Part shown: positions 49,979 to 59,180 of the stretch, piece after piece
Numbering within the stretch: position 1 is the stretch's first letter
How the letters are laid out: each line of letters opens with the position of its first letter
DNA from: Hoeflea sp. BAL378
GTDB lineage: Bacteria > Pseudomonadota > Alphaproteobacteria > Rhizobiales > Rhizobiaceae
Assembly: GCF_000759435.1 (NCBI RefSeq)
Contig: NZ_JRJG01000003.1
Coordinates: 62,001 to 126,000 of the forward strand
DNA length: 64,000 bases
Reading direction: 5' to 3'
The notes under the pieces: generated by a model
The model's database searches: none
Seen by the model: only the letters and a program-made list of their open reading frames with translations
Told to the model about the DNA's origin: nothing
Translations under genes and position numbers: made by a program

Positions 49979-50471
49979 AGATTGACCGCAATCGTTCGTT
50001 GGCCCGCTCTCAGAGCGGTAACAAGGGGAATGCTGCCGACCTCTGAAAGCGGCTAGGCCTGCGACAGGCGGTTTGCGCGGGGACGGAGCAAACCAGACGT
50101 TCGTGATGACGCAAATCAGTCAGGGGCTATTTCAAACGGTTCATTCAATGATGCAAACCCAAAGAACCGTTTCCCATACCGGCAAAAGCGCAGTATGGCG
50201 GCCAGGAATTGACTGGCAATGATTGACCCAGTCTTGGTCGGAACTGACCGCCGCAATACCGGCCTCACCAGTCTGCACAATCCCAAGAGCTTGTGCGTAC
50301 GGGACGCCATCTTTCAAACGAAAGTCGAATTCCGCCGAAAGCACAAACATCGGCACTGCGGTGCCAGAGCGAACATGCCCGTGACAAAAAGGCAATATTG
50401 TTCAGACAAGCTTTCGACAAGAGACGCCTTTTCTGTCTCTTCATGCAAACAATTCAGGCAGGATCGTTCTT

Positions 50472-50485
50472 GTGATCCAGGTCAA
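50472..50485. promoter_or_regulatory. FNR/FixK-like box
   Basis: GTGATCCAGGTCAA, one base off a full TTGA-N6-TCAA palindrome. It lies between the CBS-BON gene and Cys peptide 2, without a confident target gene. Confidence 0.4.
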
Positions 50486-50583
50486 TTGGGCACTCCTTAG
50501 AAAAACACCGCCGACGTCTTCAGGACCGGGTTGTAGCTCCCACCCGTCTTCGATTGTAGTTGGCGCCGGCACACGGCCCGTTC

Positions 50584-51282
50584 TCAGATCCCATAATAAG
50601 CCCAGGTAGGTGCAAGCCCCAACTGCAGGTGCACATTTTGCACTCCCTGCACATTCTCGATGGCAACACGGATCGCGTTTTCTTCTGCCCGACTGTCTAC
50701 CAAGCCACTCACGGATACTTTTCCGTTTTCAACCGAATAGTTAATGAGATTGGACCACGCGACTGGCACTTCCTTCAGCGCAGCGTCAATTCTGATACGC
50801 AATTCACGATCATCGTCTGACGGCTCAGGAAGTCCGCGTTGGTCAGCCCTGGACAGGGCGTGGAGCAGGTTTGCGCGGCTCACTATTCCGACCAGCAGGC
50901 CTCCACGCAACACCGGGACGCGCTTGATTCGATGTGTCTCAAGGAGTTTCGCAATTTCACTGACTGGCGTTTCTTCATCTACCGATAAGACTTTTCGCGT
51001 CATGACGTCCGCGACGTGTTGACTACGCAGTTTGACGAATTCCTCGACGTTTTCAGACGCTCGAGCGAAAATCTCGAGCCACCACGATCGGCGTACGTCG
51101 CCCGTATTGCGGACCCTTCGCATCAGATCCCCCTCGCTAATGAGGCCGATCACCTCTCCCTCAGCATCCAGCACAGGTAAGGCGCTGACGTGATGAGCGA
51201 GCATCAGACGCACTGCCTCCTCAACAGTTTCATTGGATGAGAGCGAGATCACCGTCGTTGTCATGATGTCTTTTGCGAGCAT
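50584..51282 (-). CDS. CBS-pair and BON domain protein
   Basis: 232 residues from the ATG at 51282 (GGAA upstream). Two CBS motifs (AKDIMTTTVISLSSNETVEEAV with HHVSALPVLD; VADVMTRKVLSVDEETPVSEI with HRIKRVPVL) are followed by a C-terminal BON domain (WSNLINYSVENGKVSVSGLV). CBS pairs bind adenine nucleotides and so sense energy state; the BON part may bind membranes. It lies downstream of the ECF genes and upstream of Cys peptide 2. Confidence 0.85.
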   Translation of the reverse strand: MLAKDIMTTTVISLSSNETVEEAVRLMLAHHVSALPVLDAEGEVIGLISEGDLMRRVRNTGDVRRSWWLEIFARASENVEEFVKLRSQHVADVMTRKVLSVDEETPVSEIAKLLETHRIKRVPVLRGGLLVGIVSRANLLHALSRADQRGLPEPSDDDRELRIRIDAALKEVPVAWSNLINYSVENGKVSVSGLVDSRAEENAIRVAIENVQGVQNVHLQLGLAPTWAYYGI

Positions 51283-51499
51283 GTGGAATTTCCTTTTCAA
51301 GTTCGCGGCGGCGGTATTCCCCACCGTTATCAGCGCGGGCGGGGACAGGGCACACTGCATCCGAGCCGGACTTCGTTACTTTTTGGGGCGCTCCGCGACG
51401 ATTGCGGTCCAAAATGCCTCTTGTAGCTTTAAGGACAAGCCGTCATGCGCCCGAAGCATCCTTGAAGGCGCCTTCTAGCGGGAGAGTTTCGAGCGCACA

Positions 51500-51826
51500 T
51501 CAGACAGGCTCCTCCTGCCGGTTCAGAAGGTCCGGTTTTCGACCAGTCAGTAGTGTCAACGCGAAATCGACCGCAACGTCTTGGCGCAAACCAGCCAGCA
51601 AATAGGCACCGTCCCCCACATCGATCCCAAGCGATCCGGCAGCGGCGTCCAAGGTCTGGCCGCGTTCCTCGACGCTTTGAAACATTGCCCGTGCCAGGGG
51701 TGCATCGTCATAATTCGTGCATTTCGCACATCGGCACGCCATCTGGCTTACAAGCGCAGATAGTTCCGCATCGGTCGCACGCAAACTGCCTCGTTGCCGA
51801 ATCCGAGCCTCTGTCTTCTGTCCCAT
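51500..51826 (-). CDS. Small CxC protein, companion of ECF sigma locus 2
   Basis: 108 residues from the ATG at 51826 (AGGAG, 6 bases). A CRCAKC cluster (Cys31, Cys33, Cys36) is followed by an Ala/Leu-rich region (LDAAAGSLGIDVGDGAYLLAG) that could be a helix-turn-helix like sigma region 4. The layout parallels the region-4-only protein at 11733. It has its own ECF-type promoter. No family recognised; a metal-responsive partner of the sigma factor is possible. Confidence 0.6.
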   Translation of the reverse strand: MGQKTEARIRQRGSLRATDAELSALVSQMACRCAKCTNYDDAPLARAMFQSVEERGQTLDAAAGSLGIDVGDGAYLLAGLRQDVAVDFALTLLTGRKPDLLNRQEEPV

Positions 51827-51870
51827 CGAATACTCCTGCGTTGTCACCCAAAAGGCAGGTTCACATAGGG

Positions 51871-51896
51871 AGACGTCGCAGAGCGACTATTCTTAC
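51871..51896 (-). promoter_or_regulatory. Putative ECF promoter of the sigma companion gene
   Basis: Minus-strand GTAAG, 16 bases, CGTCTC; the motif overlaps the last codon and stop of the ECF gene and lies 44 bases before the companion ATG. Confidence 0.55.
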
Positions 51897-52540
51897 ACGG
51901 TTGGGCGGATATGGTCGGACGGCTTGATTTCTGTAACGCAACTCGAGCCGTGTTCTTCGTTCTCGCAGCCTTCTGGCGCGCAATAACAGTCGTTGCGGGA
52001 AGTTTCGCAACACGTGCCGCAATGTACGACGAGTGCTTCGCGTAGCGCCATACGGGCCCGGTGCAAGCGCACGCCCAGCGCGTTATGGCTAATCTTCAAA
52101 TCTGCAGCGACAGCAATGCGATCATCCTCACCAAAGTCGACCCGCTGGATCAATTGGGCATCGGTGGGGCGGAGATCCGAGATCAATCCACCCGGGCAAG
52201 TGCAAAGTTTGCCCAATTGTTCGGGGGCCTCTTGTATCCACGCCGCTGGCTCGCGGGCGACAGCGTCGGTCAAGCGGTTCAGCCGTTTCGACCTCCGGTA
52301 GTGATCGTTCAGGGTCGAGCGCAAAATGGCATAGAGCCAAGCATCCATACGATCTGCTTCGCGCAGTTGATCTTTGCGAGCGAGCACCCGAATGGAAAAC
52401 TCTTGCAACACGTCCTCCGCATCGGCCCGATTGCCGAGACGTTTCATCAAAAAACCGAAGAATGCACTACGCCCTTCCAGCAAAGAATGCTCAGGTCCTG
52501 CATCCAGGTTCAATGTCTTAGCTTTTTCCTTTTTGACCAT
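51893..52540 (-). CDS. ECF sigma factor with CxC linker and Cys-rich tail (locus 2)
   Basis: 215 residues, a paralogue of the sigma factor at 10984. Region 2 covers about 22-88 (RADAEDVLQEFSIRVL, MDAWLYAILRSTLNDHYRR), the linker has Cys113-Thr-Cys115, region 4 is about 125-170 (ADLKISHNALGVRLHRA), and the tail has Cys174, 177, 178, 185, 187, 192 and 201. The CTC linker and tail are in the same places as in locus 1. Ribosome site is weak. An FNR-like box lies 85 bases upstream. Confidence 0.88.
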   Translation of the reverse strand: MVKKEKAKTLNLDAGPEHSLLEGRSAFFGFLMKRLGNRADAEDVLQEFSIRVLARKDQLREADRMDAWLYAILRSTLNDHYRRSKRLNRLTDAVAREPAAWIQEAPEQLGKLCTCPGGLISDLRPTDAQLIQRVDFGEDDRIAVAADLKISHNALGVRLHRARMALREALVVHCGTCCETSRNDCYCAPEGCENEEHGSSCVTEIKPSDHIRPTV

Positions 52541-52843
52541 TATAATACCGTCTTTCGCATTTTGAGGCTTGTTACGACTCCGATTTATACCGCGAAATAT
52601 GATTGCACATGACGGTTACACACAATGACCCAAGTCAAACGCAACAGGCACCTTGCTGAACTTAGATGCTTTGATGGAGCTCTCCTTCTCCCGTTCACGG
52701 GATCATAAATGGAAATTTCCAGCCACAATTAGTCGGATTCGGCAGGGCTACGTCATCTATTGATAGACAGGTTGAACGGTAGGATAGGCGGACTGGCACA
52801 GCCCACTATTATAGACCCGTGTTCGACTAATGCTGTTTCTACG
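52541..52843. other. Intergenic region upstream of ECF locus 2
   Basis: About 300 bases without a gene. It carries the FNR-like box at 52625. The rest shows no feature I can name. Confidence 0.5.
52625..52638. promoter_or_regulatory. FNR/FixK-like box upstream of ECF sigma 2
   Basis: ATGACCCAAGTCAA, one base off TTGA-N6-TCAA, sharing the core CCAAGTCAA with the box at 10495. It lies 85 bases before the sigma ATG. Confidence 0.5.
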
Positions 52844-53050
52844 TCAGGAAGACGAAGGGGCGACAACTTCATAACCCGCATCGCGGATTGCCATCGAGAT
52901 CGCACGGTCGGTCAGAAAGCTTTCTACTGAAACAGTGTGCGAAGCTACCTCGCACAAAACGTTTGCTGTTGGGTCAATTGCCTTGATCGCATTTTCGATT
53001 GCTGCAGTGCAGTGTCCACAACTCATGCTTGGGATATAATAGCTCGTCAT
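52844..53050 (-). CDS. copZ: Copper chaperone, HMA domain (cluster 2)
   Basis: 68 residues from ATG 53050 (AAGGAG, 7 bases). Single HMA domain with SMSCGHC (Cys11, Cys14). It faces away from copA cluster 2 and has its own CueR-type operator. It resembles the copZ at 3689 in role but is clearly diverged in sequence. Confidence 0.92.
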   Translation of the reverse strand: MTSYYIPSMSCGHCTAAIENAIKAIDPTANVLCEVASHTVSVESFLTDRAISMAIRDAGYEVVAPSSS

Positions 53051-53083
53051 GTCTTTCTCCTTCATTCAACCCTTCACATGAGT

Positions 53084-53105
53084 GCTTCCAGTACGGGAAG
53101 GTCAA
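53084..53105 (-). promoter_or_regulatory. CueR-type operator of copZ (cluster 2)
   Basis: On the minus strand TTGACC followed by CTTCCCGTACTGGAAGC. Dyad inside an extended spacer, 34 bases before the copZ ATG. Confidence 0.75.
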
Positions 53106-53131
53106 GGGCCAAATAAAATAATCTGACAGAC

Positions 53132-53162
53132 TTGACCTTCCAGCGAGTGGAAGCTCTAGTTA
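53132..53162 (+). promoter_or_regulatory. CueR-type operator of copA (cluster 2)
   Basis: TTGACC (53132-53137), dyad CTTCCAGCGAGTGGAAG, -10-like TAGTTA (53157-53162), 19-base spacer; copA begins 25 bases later. Confidence 0.82.
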
Positions 53163-53187
53163 TGTTGCGAGCTATAAGGAGATCTTC

Positions 53188-55725
53188 ATGCCCGCCACAC
53201 AAAATCTGAGGCTTTCAGTCCAGAACATGTCATGCGCATCCTGCGTCGGGCGAGTCGAGCGCACGCTATTGGCTATCCCCGGTATTGAAGAGGTTAATGT
53301 GAACCTGGCGACCGAGACTGCACTGATCCGGCTTGGTTCTTCCGCGGTCATCCCAGATGTTGTCGAGGCGCTGGAACGAGCTGGTTATCCCGCCCGGACC
53401 CGGAGCATCCGCCTGAATGTGTCGTCCATGTCCTGCGCGTCGTGCGTGGGACGTGTGGACCAAGCACTTGCGGCAGTGTCCGGTGTGCTCAACGTAAACG
53501 TCAATCTCGCGACGGAGACCGCGAAAGTGACCGTTGCAGAGGGTGTGGTCGAATTGTCAGACTTGCTGAAGGCGGCCGCAGATGCAGGCTACCCTGCCCA
53601 GAGCGCAGACGACTCGGTGATCGAGGACCGCAGCACCCGCAAGGAAAGCGAGGCGCGGGAGTTTGCCAAAAGGACAGCGTTCGCTGCGGCAATCGCGCTT
53701 CCCGTCTTCTTGCTGGAAATGGGTGCGCATATTGTGCCGGGCATGCACGAACTTATCGGGCGAACGATCGGGCATCAAACCAGCTGGATGATCCAATTCG
53801 TTCTGACTACTATCGTACTTGCATGGCCTGGCCGCCATTTCTACACAGCAGGTTTTCCAGCCCTCCTGAAGGGCGCACCAGACATGAACAGCCTCGTCGC
53901 AATGGGAACTGGGGCAGCCTATCTCTATTCCATCGTCGCACTCTTTGCCCCCTCTTTGCTGCCCGATGGCACGCGGGCCGTCTATTTTGAGGCGGCAGCG
54001 GTGATAGTGGTGCTGATCCTACTGGGACGATGGATGGAGGCGCGCGCCAAGGGCCGAACCGGTGCTGCCATCCAGAAGCTAATGGGGTTGCAGGCACGGA
54101 CAGCGCGGGCTCTTGTGGACGGCGAACCGCAGGACGTGCCCATCGAGAGGATTCGAACCGGTGACATTCTTGTGGTGCGCCCCGGTGAACGCATCGCAGT
54201 GGACGGCGAGGTGACCCAAGGCAGTGCCCATGTGGATGAAAGCATGATCACCGGGGAGCCGGTTCCTGCAAGCAAAGTACCCGGCGATCCCGTCACTGGT
54301 GGAACAGTCAACGGTGCCGGCAGCTTTCAGTTCCGCGCCACACGCGTTGGTGCCGACACGACGCTGGCGCAGATCATTCGAATGGTCGAGGAGGCCCAGG
54401 GGGCCAAACTGCCGATTCAGGGCATGGTGGATCGGATCACACTATGGTTCGTACCTGCGGTGATGGCGCTCGCAGCGTTCACGGTGCTGGTCTGGATGGT
54501 CGTCGGGCCGTCGCCCGCACTTTCCTACGCACTGGTGGCAGGCGTGTCTGTGCTGATCATCGCCTGTCCCTGCGCGATGGGCCTGGCCACGCCAACCTCG
54601 ATCATGGTTGGAACCGGCCGCGCGGCGGAAATGGGAGTGCTGTTCCGCAAGGGCGATGCATTGCAACAATTGACCGGCGTGGACGTGGTCGCGCTCGACA
54701 AGACCGGCACGGTGACCGAGGGCCGCCCGGAATTGACCGACCTCGTGTTGGCCGATGGCTTCGAACACGGAGAGGTGTTGGCGTTGGTTGCGGCGGTCGA
54801 GGCACGCTCGGAACATCCTATCGCTGAAGCGATCGTACGCGCTGGGCGTGCCGAAGGGTCTGTTTCGCAGGACGTCCAAGGCTTCGAGTCCATCACGGGC
54901 TATGGTGTTCGGGCACGTGTTGCCGGTCGGGAGATTCTGGTCGGTGCGGATCGGCTGATGACCCGGGAGGGGCTTTCTGTTGGCGCACTCGCGGATGCCG
55001 AAACGCGCCTTGCCGTTAGTGGGCGAACGGCACTGTACGTCGCGGTGGACGGGCTGGTCGCCGCCGTGATCGGAGTTGCGGACCCTGTTAAACCGGCCAG
55101 CCGTGCAGCAGTCGCCGCCCTCCACAATCTGGGCCTGAAAGTCGCAATGATAACCGGTGACAAGCGCGAGACAGCAGAAGTCATTGCCCGCGAGACTGGC
55201 ATCGATCACGTAATCGCCGGGGTGTTGCCCGACGGCAAGGTGGAAGCGTTGGACGAGCTACGCGGCGCCAAGATGCGGATTGCCTTTGTCGGGGACGGTA
55301 TCAACGATGCGCCGGCATTGGCCCATGCGGACGTGGGCATCGCCATCGGTACAGGTACAGACGTTGCGATCGAGTCAGCCGACGTCGTCCTGATGTCAGG
55401 TGACCTGCGTGGCGTGGTCAATGCCTTTGAGATTTCCGACCGCACCATGCGCAACATCCGTCAGAATCTGTTTTGGGCTTTTGGATACAATGTTGCCCTC
55501 ATTCCCTTAGCAGCAGGAGCGCTATTTCCCGTCTTTGGCTTGATGCTGTCACCGGTGCTGGCTGCCGGGGCGATGGCTCTCAGCTCGATCTTCGTGCTGA
55601 CGAACGCTCTGCGCTTGCGTTGGGTCAGGCCGGCAATGGATGAATCCAATTTAATAGATTCAGGTGTTGAGAGGGCTGTCCCCGCTACCCTCGTTGTCGC
55701 TGAATACGGAGGAAAGGTGCAATGA
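53188..55725 (+). CDS. copA: Cu(I)-exporting P1B ATPase, two HMA domains (cluster 2)
   Basis: 845 residues, paralogue of the ATPase at 4043. HMA motifs MSCASC at Cys16/19 and Cys83/86, membrane site Cys460-Pro-Cys462, DKTGT, SEHP and GDGIND are all present. The last 30 residues are a divergent tail. AAGGAGA precedes the ATG. The stop overlaps the cueR start (ATGA), so regulator and pump are co-translated. A piece of a near-identical gene lies at 58342. Confidence 0.95.
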   Translation: MPATQNLRLSVQNMSCASCVGRVERTLLAIPGIEEVNVNLATETALIRLGSSAVIPDVVEALERAGYPARTRSIRLNVSSMSCASCVGRVDQALAAVSGVLNVNVNLATETAKVTVAEGVVELSDLLKAAADAGYPAQSADDSVIEDRSTRKESEAREFAKRTAFAAAIALPVFLLEMGAHIVPGMHELIGRTIGHQTSWMIQFVLTTIVLAWPGRHFYTAGFPALLKGAPDMNSLVAMGTGAAYLYSIVALFAPSLLPDGTRAVYFEAAAVIVVLILLGRWMEARAKGRTGAAIQKLMGLQARTARALVDGEPQDVPIERIRTGDILVVRPGERIAVDGEVTQGSAHVDESMITGEPVPASKVPGDPVTGGTVNGAGSFQFRATRVGADTTLAQIIRMVEEAQGAKLPIQGMVDRITLWFVPAVMALAAFTVLVWMVVGPSPALSYALVAGVSVLIIACPCAMGLATPTSIMVGTGRAAEMGVLFRKGDALQQLTGVDVVALDKTGTVTEGRPELTDLVLADGFEHGEVLALVAAVEARSEHPIAEAIVRAGRAEGSVSQDVQGFESITGYGVRARVAGREILVGADRLMTREGLSVGALADAETRLAVSGRTALYVAVDGLVAAVIGVADPVKPASRAAVAALHNLGLKVAMITGDKRETAEVIARETGIDHVIAGVLPDGKVEALDELRGAKMRIAFVGDGINDAPALAHADVGIAIGTGTDVAIESADVVLMSGDLRGVVNAFEISDRTMRNIRQNLFWAFGYNVALIPLAAGALFPVFGLMLSPVLAAGAMALSSIFVLTNALRLRWVRPAMDESNLIDSGVERAVPATLVVAEYGGKVQ

Positions 55726-56135
55726 ATATCGGAGATGTCGCTATCCTGTCGGGGCTGCCTGCCAAGACGATCCGCTATTACGAGGATATAGGTCTCGTGA
55801 AGCCCTTGCGCAGTTCGAACGGCTATCGCACCTTCTGCGAAAGAGATGCACACAGGTTGGCCTTCCTGGGCCGCGCGCGTGCGCTTGGATTCAGTATAGA
55901 AGATTGCCGTAGTTTGCTTGCACTTTATGGAGATGAGAAGCGCGCCAGTGCCGAGGTCAAGGAGATCGCCGAGCAGCATCTCCAACGGATCGACAAAAAG
56001 ATCGCAGAACTGACGGAAATGCGGGTGACGCTTTCGTTTCTTGTTGACGCCTGCACGGGTGATCATCGTCCGGATTGTCCAATACTAGCCGACCTGGCTA
56101 TGAAACAAAGCGACGAGGAACAACCAAACCAATAA
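55722..56135 (+). CDS. cueR: Copper-responsive MerR-family activator
   Basis: 137 residues. Helix-turn-helix [26 protein letters not shown] at the N-terminus, dimer helix in the middle, and Cu(I) ligands Cys111 and Cys119 (CTGDHRPDC), the same spacing as in E. coli CueR (112/120). It would activate the six-base-spaced TTGACC/dyad promoters at 53084, 53132, 3914, 3976 and perhaps 56601. It is the only intact cueR in the window. Confidence 0.93.
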   Translation: MNIGDVAILSGLPAKTIRYYEDIGLVKPLRSSNGYRTFCERDAHRLAFLGRARALGFSIEDCRSLLALYGDEKRASAEVKEIAEQHLQRIDKKIAELTEMRVTLSFLVDACTGDHRPDCPILADLAMKQSDEEQPNQ

Positions 56136-56156
56136 GCTTAAAAGGGGTCAGCAAAG

Positions 56157-56573
56157 TTGGCTTGGGTAGTCGTGTTTGCAGTACTGCTATTCGGATTGAG
56201 CGGGCTCGTCCATGTTCGCGCTATGAGCCTCGTGATGGCGGTCACCAAACAAATCTCTCTTTCGCGGTCTGGCAATCTTCTATTTGCCCTATATTCTCTG
56301 GCGACTGCCCACATCCTTGAAGCAGGACTCTACGCTGTTGGGTTCAACTTGGGCGAGATCATGGGCATCGGTGGTTTTGCTCAAGGGAATGTCAGTTCTT
56401 TTATGGATGTCTTCTATTTCTCCGTTGTCAATTACTCGTCATTGGGGCTTGGAGATATTTATCCCACGGGTCATTTGCGTTTTCTTGCAGGCATTGAAGC
56501 ACTGAACGGCTTCCTGCTGATTAGTTGCTCGGCTTCCACCATCTTTCACGTCGTCACGAGAGATGCAGATTAA
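56157..56573 (+). CDS. Two-helix K+-channel-like membrane protein
   Basis: About 138 residues from a TTG start at 56157. Two or three hydrophobic helices; between the last two lies a pore-like segment NYSSLGLGDIYP that resembles the ion-channel selectivity filter (consensus TxGYGD) with Leu for Tyr. It lies 21 bases after cueR. Whether it conducts K+ is not known. Confidence 0.65.
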   Translation: MAWVVVFAVLLFGLSGLVHVRAMSLVMAVTKQISLSRSGNLLFALYSLATAHILEAGLYAVGFNLGEIMGIGGFAQGNVSSFMDVFYFSVVNYSSLGLGDIYPTGHLRFLAGIEALNGFLLISCSASTIFHVVTRDAD

Positions 56574-56600
56574 GAAGGCAACGCTTGTTGGCTTGTTTTT

Positions 56601-56633
56601 TTGGAACCTTCCAGCGCTGGAAGGTCGTTTATT
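56601..56633 (+). promoter_or_regulatory. Perfect CueR-type dyad upstream of the DUF305 operon
   Basis: ACCTTCCAGCGCTGGAAGGT (56606-56625) is a 20-base perfect palindrome with the same half-sites as the copA and copZ operators. The -35 is TTGGAA and a TTTATT element follows; the -35 is weaker than TTGACC. Confidence 0.7.
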
Positions 56634-56670
56634 CACTACCTTTTTGACAACCTAGTTGAAGGAGTGAGCT

Positions 56671-57543
56671 ATGTCATATTGGAGATTCGCCGCGATGATC
56701 GCGACCTCGACGGTCGTGATGTTCGGATTAATGTACCTCAACACCTACCTTGTTTCCCACATTTTCTGGTCAGAGACCCGCGCCTACATGGCGCTTTTGA
56801 TGGGCGCGGCAATGGCGATCATCATGCTGGGTTTCATGCTGTCGATGTACTCCAGAAAAGTGATCAATGCCGCAATCTTCGGTGCTGCGGTCATCGCGTT
56901 CTCCGCCTCTCTATGGCTGGTTCGTAGCCAGGTGACGGTTGGCGATACCAGCTATATGCGCGCAATGATCCCTCACCACTCGATCGCGATCATGACTTCG
57001 AGCCGCGCAAACATCTCTGATTCACGTGTTCGCAAGCTCGCTGACGAAATTATTTATGCGCAGGACAAAGAAATCGCGGAGATGCGCTATCTGATCAACA
57101 GTATTGAGACATCTGGCGATGTTCCTGAACAGGAGCAGCAGTCACGCGCTCAACTTGTCAGCCTTGAACGGGCGCTTTCAACAGCAGATGTCGCGGTGAC
57201 CGATCCCGGTTTCCTGTTCGATACCGAGATTGCGGCATTGTTCCCGAACGGACCAGCTTGCACATTCAATTACACTACCGGAAGCCCGCCTGCGTTTGCC
57301 ATAGGGGAAGTAGATGGACAAACCGTCGGCCTGGTTAAGCTCAGCGGTGATCTGGTCAGCATAGACGCAGCTTCACCCACTGAGTTCAGTATGGAAGGTA
57401 TGGCGATTCGCATCGACGCCGCTGGAGACAACCCGGCCCCACTCGGCTCTATTGGAGCGGAGCCTGCCGAAGCTGACATGTCTCTGGAACTCGAAACCGG
57501 TCTGACCGCAGGCTACCGTGGCTTCTACAGTTGCGATAAATAA
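56671..57543 (+). CDS. DUF305 membrane-anchored periplasmic protein
   Basis: 290 residues. Three N-terminal helices (about 5-90) lead into a periplasmic domain with the DUF305 signature MRAMIPHHSIAIM (His102, His103) and ANISDSRVRKLADEIIYAQDKEI. DUF305 proteins fold like ferritin and are often near copper genes. The second half (from about 165) is an unknown domain ending in YRGFYSCDK. It sits behind a CueR dyad. Confidence 0.82.
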   Translation: MSYWRFAAMIATSTVVMFGLMYLNTYLVSHIFWSETRAYMALLMGAAMAIIMLGFMLSMYSRKVINAAIFGAAVIAFSASLWLVRSQVTVGDTSYMRAMIPHHSIAIMTSSRANISDSRVRKLADEIIYAQDKEIAEMRYLINSIETSGDVPEQEQQSRAQLVSLERALSTADVAVTDPGFLFDTEIAALFPNGPACTFNYTTGSPPAFAIGEVDGQTVGLVKLSGDLVSIDAASPTEFSMEGMAIRIDAAGDNPAPLGSIGAEPAEADMSLELETGLTAGYRGFYSCDK

Positions 57544-57567
57544 TCGACATCGAAGGAGGCGTGAGAT

Positions 57568-58332
57568 ATGGCCTACACTACAGCGGAGACGGCAGTTCTT
57601 TACCGCATGGTAATGCCCGGGCATATCTGCCCCTACGGTCTCAAATCGAAGGACCTGTTGGAGCGAAAAGGATATAGAGTAGCGGACCATCATCTGACCA
57701 CCCGCGACGAAACCGATGCCTTCTTGAATAAGGAAGGCGTCGGGACGACCCCCCAGACATGGATCGAGAATCAGCGGATTGGCGGATACGACGACCTGCG
57801 TGAATACTTCGGGAAGGCGCGGACAGACCAAGACGAGACCAGTTACCGACCTGTTATCGCAATCTTTTCGGTGGCCTTCCTGATGGCGCTTGGTCTGAGT
57901 TGGGCCATGTTCGGTTCGATACTGACATTGCGTGCACTGGAATGGTTCCTCGCGATCTCGATGTGCCTCCTAGCAATCCAGAAACTGCAGGATATCGAAA
58001 GCTTCTCAACGATGTTCCTCAACTACGACCTGCTCGCTCGTCGCTGGGTCCGGTACGGGTACATCTATCCATTCGTAGAAGCAGTTGCCGGAATTCTGAT
58101 GCTAGCCGGTACCCTAATCTGGCTGTCAGCTCCTGCGGCGTTGTTTATCGGAACAGTTGGCGCAGTATCTGTCATCAAAGCGGTCTATTTCGACCGGCGT
58201 GAACTCAAATGTGCCTGTGTAGGAGGGAGCAGCAATGTGCCGCTAGGCTTCGTATCGCTGACCGAAAATCTTATGATGATGTTGATGGGAGTCTGGATGC
58301 CGTTCAAGACATTTTTGCTTGGCTGGCAGTAA
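57568..58332 (+). CDS. Glutaredoxin-MauE/DoxX membrane fusion
   Basis: 254 residues. An N-terminal glutaredoxin-like domain has CPYG (Cys21) where glutaredoxins have CPYC, and the Grx TTPQTWIENQRIGGYDDL motif. A four-helix MauE/DoxX-like domain follows, ending with a CACVGG Cys pair near residue 215. It could move electrons across the membrane for a periplasmic thiol or copper protein. It is 24 bases after the DUF305 gene and is likely co-transcribed. Confidence 0.8.
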   Translation: MAYTTAETAVLYRMVMPGHICPYGLKSKDLLERKGYRVADHHLTTRDETDAFLNKEGVGTTPQTWIENQRIGGYDDLREYFGKARTDQDETSYRPVIAIFSVAFLMALGLSWAMFGSILTLRALEWFLAISMCLLAIQKLQDIESFSTMFLNYDLLARRWVRYGYIYPFVEAVAGILMLAGTLIWLSAPAALFIGTVGAVSVIKAVYFDRRELKCACVGGSSNVPLGFVSLTENLMMMLMGVWMPFKTFLLGWQ

Positions 58333-58341
58333 CTTTGTAGT

Positions 58342-58668
58342 CAACCTGCACAAACTGGCTGTGAAAGTCGCCATGATAACCGGGGACAAGCGTGAGACCG
58401 CGTAATCGCCGGGGGTGTTGCCCGACGGCAAGATGGAAACGTTAGACGAGCTAGGCGGCGCCAAGATGCGGGTTACCTTTGTCGGGGACGGTATCAACGA
58501 TGCACCGGTATTGTCCCATGCGGACGTGGGCTTCGTCATCGGTACAGGTACAGACGTTGCGATCGAACCAGCCGACGTCGTCCTGATGTCTGGTGACCTG
58601 TGTGGCGTGGTAAATGCCTTTGAGATTTCCGACCGCAGCATGCGCAACATCCGTCAAAATCTTTTTTG
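58342..58668 (+). pseudogene. Fragment of a copA copper ATPase
   Basis: Closely matches copA at 55120-55480: [12 protein letters not shown], then an internal deletion, [16 protein letters not shown] and [10 protein letters not shown]. Substitutions such as Ala to Val in the ND-AP loop show it is decaying. It ends exactly at the IS481 remnant. It indicates a second copA downstream of the Grx-MauE gene that was later broken. Confidence 0.85.
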
Positions 58669-59165
58669 GACTTCAGCAGTATCAATGTGAAAGAAGCCGA
58701 TGGGGTAGCGCTTAAACTTCTGGCGCTTCGGCTTGTCCCCCTCGATTTCAGGCAGGCGAGAGATGCCATGCCGCTGCAGGCAGCCCCTCTCGGCGGCGCT
58801 ACACTTGCCTGCCGGGCCATGGATGCAGCGCCGATCGCGTCAGATGCGGGATCGACGACTACAGGGCGTAATAACAATCGTCCAGCGGTAACAGCGTTTG
58901 GCGACGGAACGCCACGATTGCCGCTTCTTCGGCTTCGGTCAGGACCGTTGAGCGAGGTTCTTTCGGGCCAGTCTTCATATCCTCAATCGTCGTCCGCTTC
59001 CGCCATTTCGCAACGGTCTTGGGGTTAATACCCAGCTCCCGGCTCAGCTGAGCGCGCGAAGTTTGCGATCGCTGTATTGCAGCTCTGACGGCGTGCGTGG
59101 TCGTGGCGCTCCCGTGACGAACTTGTCACATAACGTTTCCTTCCATTCCTTCGAAAGGATCGCAC
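58669..59165 (-). pseudogene. IS481-family transposase N-terminal remnant
   Basis: The minus strand encodes AQLSRELGINPKTVAKWRKR, a helix-turn-helix, then GPKEPRSTVLTEAEEAA, DDCYYAL followed by a stop, and [13 protein letters not shown]. Frame changes and the stop make it inactive. It is joined to a copA scrap on its 3' side and to nhaP on its 5' side. Confidence 0.8.
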
Positions 59166-59180
59166 CATCAAACCATGGGA

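Larger units (their letters stand above)
49921..50583. other. Intergenic region with ECF motif and FNR-like box
   Basis: Holds the ECF motif at 49953-49978, and an FNR-like box at 50472-50485. A minus-strand frame 50141-50395 (TTG start, LPFCHGHVRSG) might be a relative of the small His-Cys protein at 10561, but the similarity is weak and I do not call it. Confidence 0.5.

Noticed and set aside
50141-50395. Minus-strand frame with HxH near the start, behind an FNR-like box
   Set aside because: TTG start, weak similarity to the protein at 10561; not enough to call a gene.
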